Both the position numbers and the translations under genes were made by a program. From an uncultured Clostridia bacterium (GTDB lineage Bacteria; Bacillota; Clostridia; Christensenellales; CAG-314): 32,499 nucleotides of DNA. Under the pieces are notes generated by a model that worked only from the letters and a program-made list of their open reading frames with translations, was not told the DNA's origin and searched no databases. Positions 31,154-32,499 of the stretch are shown in pieces (the stretch's first letter is position 1; every line of letters begins with the position of its first letter). Location of the stretch: contig CANPXV010000015.1 of the NCBI GenBank assembly GCA_947586855.1, positions 1 through 32,499 on the forward strand. The letters run 5' to 3'.

Positions 31154-32251
31154 ATGGAGTACCGAAAGTTACCGCACGGCGACGAGCGCCTCGGCGTTCT
31201 CGGATTGGGCACGGGCGGCTTTGTCAACACGTCCCCAAGGGATATTCAGGCCATCTTCGAGAGTGCTATCGGGCACGGCGTCAACTTTTTCGATCTGTGC
31301 GCAGGCAGCGACGTCGTTTTTGCGCCCTTTGGACGTGCCATCAGCGGCGCACGCAGCAAGGTGCATTTTCAGTTGCACTTCGGGGCAGTCTATCGCAACG
31401 GCGAGTACGGCTGGTCCCGCAACTTGCAGCAGATCGAGCGCACCTTCGGCCGGCAAATGGATCGTCTTGGCACGGACTATGTGGATTTTGGCTTTTTGCA
31501 CTGCGTGGACGAGCTGTCCGATTGGCAGCAGCTGGTGCAAAACGGCATTGTAGATTATGTCCTCCGCCTCAAACAGCAGGGCGTGGTGCGGCATATCGGG
31601 TTTTCTTCACACACGCCGCAGGTATGCAACGCCGTGTTGGATAGCGGTTTGGCGGATATGATGATGTTTTCGCTCAACCCCGCCTACGATTTGGAACAGG
31701 GCGACGAATACGGCATAGGCAGCACGTCCGAGCGTGCACAGCTTTTGCGACGTGCGCAGGCAATGGGCGTGGGCGTCAGCGTGATGAAGCCCTTTCACGG
31801 CGGTCAGTTGTTGCGTGCGGACAGTTCTCCCTTCAAGCAAGCGCTTACTGTGGCGCAATGTTTGCAGTATTGTCTGGATCGCCCTGCGGTGCTGTCCGTC
31901 GTGCCGGGAGTTTCCTCTTTGGGCGAGCTGGACGAGCTGTTGGCTTTTTGCAACGCAACCGATGCCGAGCGGGACTATTCCGCCATCGGCGCCTTTACCC
32001 CTGTGCAGGCGTTGGGCAACTGCGTGTATTGCAATCACTGCCAGCCCTGCCCTGCGCACATCGACGTGGGCCTGGTCAACAAGTACTACGATCTGGCGCA
32101 AGCGGGCGATGTGATAGCCGCCGACCACTACACCAAGCTCACTGTCAAGGCCAATGCCTGTATCGGGTGCGGCCACTGCAACCGCCGTTGCCCCTTCAAG
32201 GTGGATCAGCAAGGCAAAATGAGGCGTATCGCCGCCTATTTCGACAAATAA
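31154..32251 (+). CDS. Aldo/keto reductase with C-terminal ferredoxin-like clusters
   Basis: A TIM-barrel oxidoreductase (365 residues) of the AKR superfamily subgroup that carries 4Fe-4S clusters, common in anaerobes. The N-terminal barrel shows LGLGTGGFV, NFFDLCA (Asp47 of the AKR tetrad), DYVDFGFLHCVDE (His of the tetrad) and HIGFSSHTP. The usual catalytic Tyr position reads Phe56 (DVVFAPFG), and the usual Lys strand reads FQLHFG, so the classical tetrad is incomplete. The C-terminus has CVYCNHCQPCP (~289-299) and CIGCGHCNRRCP (~336-347), two ferredoxin-type clusters. AAAGGAGG precedes the ATG. The substrate is unknown. It is cotranscribed with the ASCH gene, or read from its promoter. Confidence 0.9.
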   Translation: MEYRKLPHGDERLGVLGLGTGGFVNTSPRDIQAIFESAIGHGVNFFDLCAGSDVVFAPFGRAISGARSKVHFQLHFGAVYRNGEYGWSRNLQQIERTFGRQMDRLGTDYVDFGFLHCVDELSDWQQLVQNGIVDYVLRLKQQGVVRHIGFSSHTPQVCNAVLDSGLADMMMFSLNPAYDLEQGDEYGIGSTSERAQLLRRAQAMGVGVSVMKPFHGGQLLRADSSPFKQALTVAQCLQYCLDRPAVLSVVPGVSSLGELDELLAFCNATDAERDYSAIGAFTPVQALGNCVYCNHCQPCPAHIDVGLVNKYYDLAQAGDVIAADHYTKLTVKANACIGCGHCNRRCPFKVDQQGKMRRIAAYFDK

Positions 32252-32317
32252 TTGCCCAAGGACACACTCACAATTTGCGTAAAAACGTCTTTTTTGAGAA
32301 AATTTTATTCAAAATGT

Positions 32318-32346
32318 TTGACAATTTGTCTGTGATGTAGTATAGT
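32318..32346 (+). promoter_or_regulatory. rRNA operon promoter
   Basis: TTGACA (32318-32323), 17 bases, then TATAGT (32341-32346), with an AT-rich block upstream (about 32291-32316) resembling an UP element. The start is predicted near 32353, 130 bases before 16S. Confidence 0.9.
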
Positions 32347-32352
32347 AAATAG

Positions 32353-32482
32353 GCTGTTGTTGAATAGGCAGCAGCGAGGAGCTTGACAATAGAATAGTAA
32401 GAAGAATTGAACACAGTCAACGAAATTCGGATATTAGCCTGCGGTTGAGTGGAACTCAACCAAAAGTTAACATAGTCAGATT
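32353..32482 (+). other. rRNA leader region
   Basis: The transcribed leader contains GAGCTTGACAAT (32379-32390), which loosely resembles the boxA antitermination/processing element before 16S genes. It also has a hairpin GGTTGAGT/ACTCAACC (32443-32450 with 32454-32461), probably part of leader folding. The TTGACA in it has no -10 partner. Confidence 0.55.
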
Positions 32483-32499
32483 AAACTCAAGAGTTTGAT
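32483..32499 (+). rRNA. rrs: 16S ribosomal RNA, first ~17 bases (continues past window)
   Basis: The window ends with AAGAGTTTGAT, the universal 5' region of bacterial 16S rRNA (positions ~7-17). The strong promoter and leader directly upstream agree. The exact mature 5' end is set by alignment to the E. coli numbering. Confidence 0.93.

Noticed and set aside
32383-32411. Second rRNA promoter (TTGACA at 32383)
   Set aside because: No -10 element at 16-18 bases; the sequence fits a leader or boxA-like element better.

Overview
The window looks like a chromosomal segment of an anaerobic Clostridia-type Firmicute. It is GC-rich in its genes and AT-rich between them. The evidence is a six-gene Rnf complex in the clostridial order C-D-G-E-A-B, an AmaP-like Asp23-family membrane anchor, strong purine-rich ribosome binding sites, sigma-A type promoters with 17-base spacers, and a PolA whose proofreading domain has lost its catalytic motif. 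A precise genus cannot be read from the sequence.

Layout. 1-6677: DNA repair and replication genes (3' end of uvrB, uvrA, polA) with coaE overlapping polA. 6730-8630: a CPA-type cation/proton antiporter behind a structured leader, plus a coupled 57-residue acidic protein. 8631-9117: no gene, but a long, almost pure polypyrimidine tract. 9118-15265: the rnfCDGEAB operon from one strong promoter; RnfG carries a duplicated FMN-binding domain. 15446-18445: a YfbR-like HD phosphohydrolase, an ABC-ATPase-like protein with degenerate motifs, and an S41 C-terminal processing peptidase, in one operon. 18482-20288: two divergent small unknown proteins, then the AmaP-like gene. 20501-22967: a TetR regulator with two palindromic operator-like sites in its own promoter, overlapping an ABC ATPase and an ABC-2 permease.

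22993-26003: a lysine riboswitch, two tandem related terminators, and a polar amino-acid ABC transporter (binding lipoprotein, permease, ATPase). The riboswitch argues that lysine is the transported or regulating amino acid. 26051-26866: two full copies and one partial copy of a 335/336-bp tandem repeat built from tRNA-like fragments and terminators, running into an intact tRNA-Thr(CGT) on the minus strand. 26917-27480: rpsT (minus), encoding S20 with a long Lys/Ala-rich tail.

27667-32499: a MurI-like protein without catalytic cysteines, an EF-G-like GTPase (FusA2 type), an ASCH-domain protein that may be leaderless, an aldo/keto reductase with ferredoxin-like clusters, and then a strong rRNA promoter, leader and the first ~17 bases of a 16S rRNA gene at the right edge.

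The most unusual parts are the tRNA-fragment repeat array, the two catalytically degenerate homologues (the ABC ATPase and the glutamate racemase), the double-domain RnfG, and the tandem terminators behind the lysine riboswitch. No CRISPR array, prophage, transposase or clear defence system was seen.
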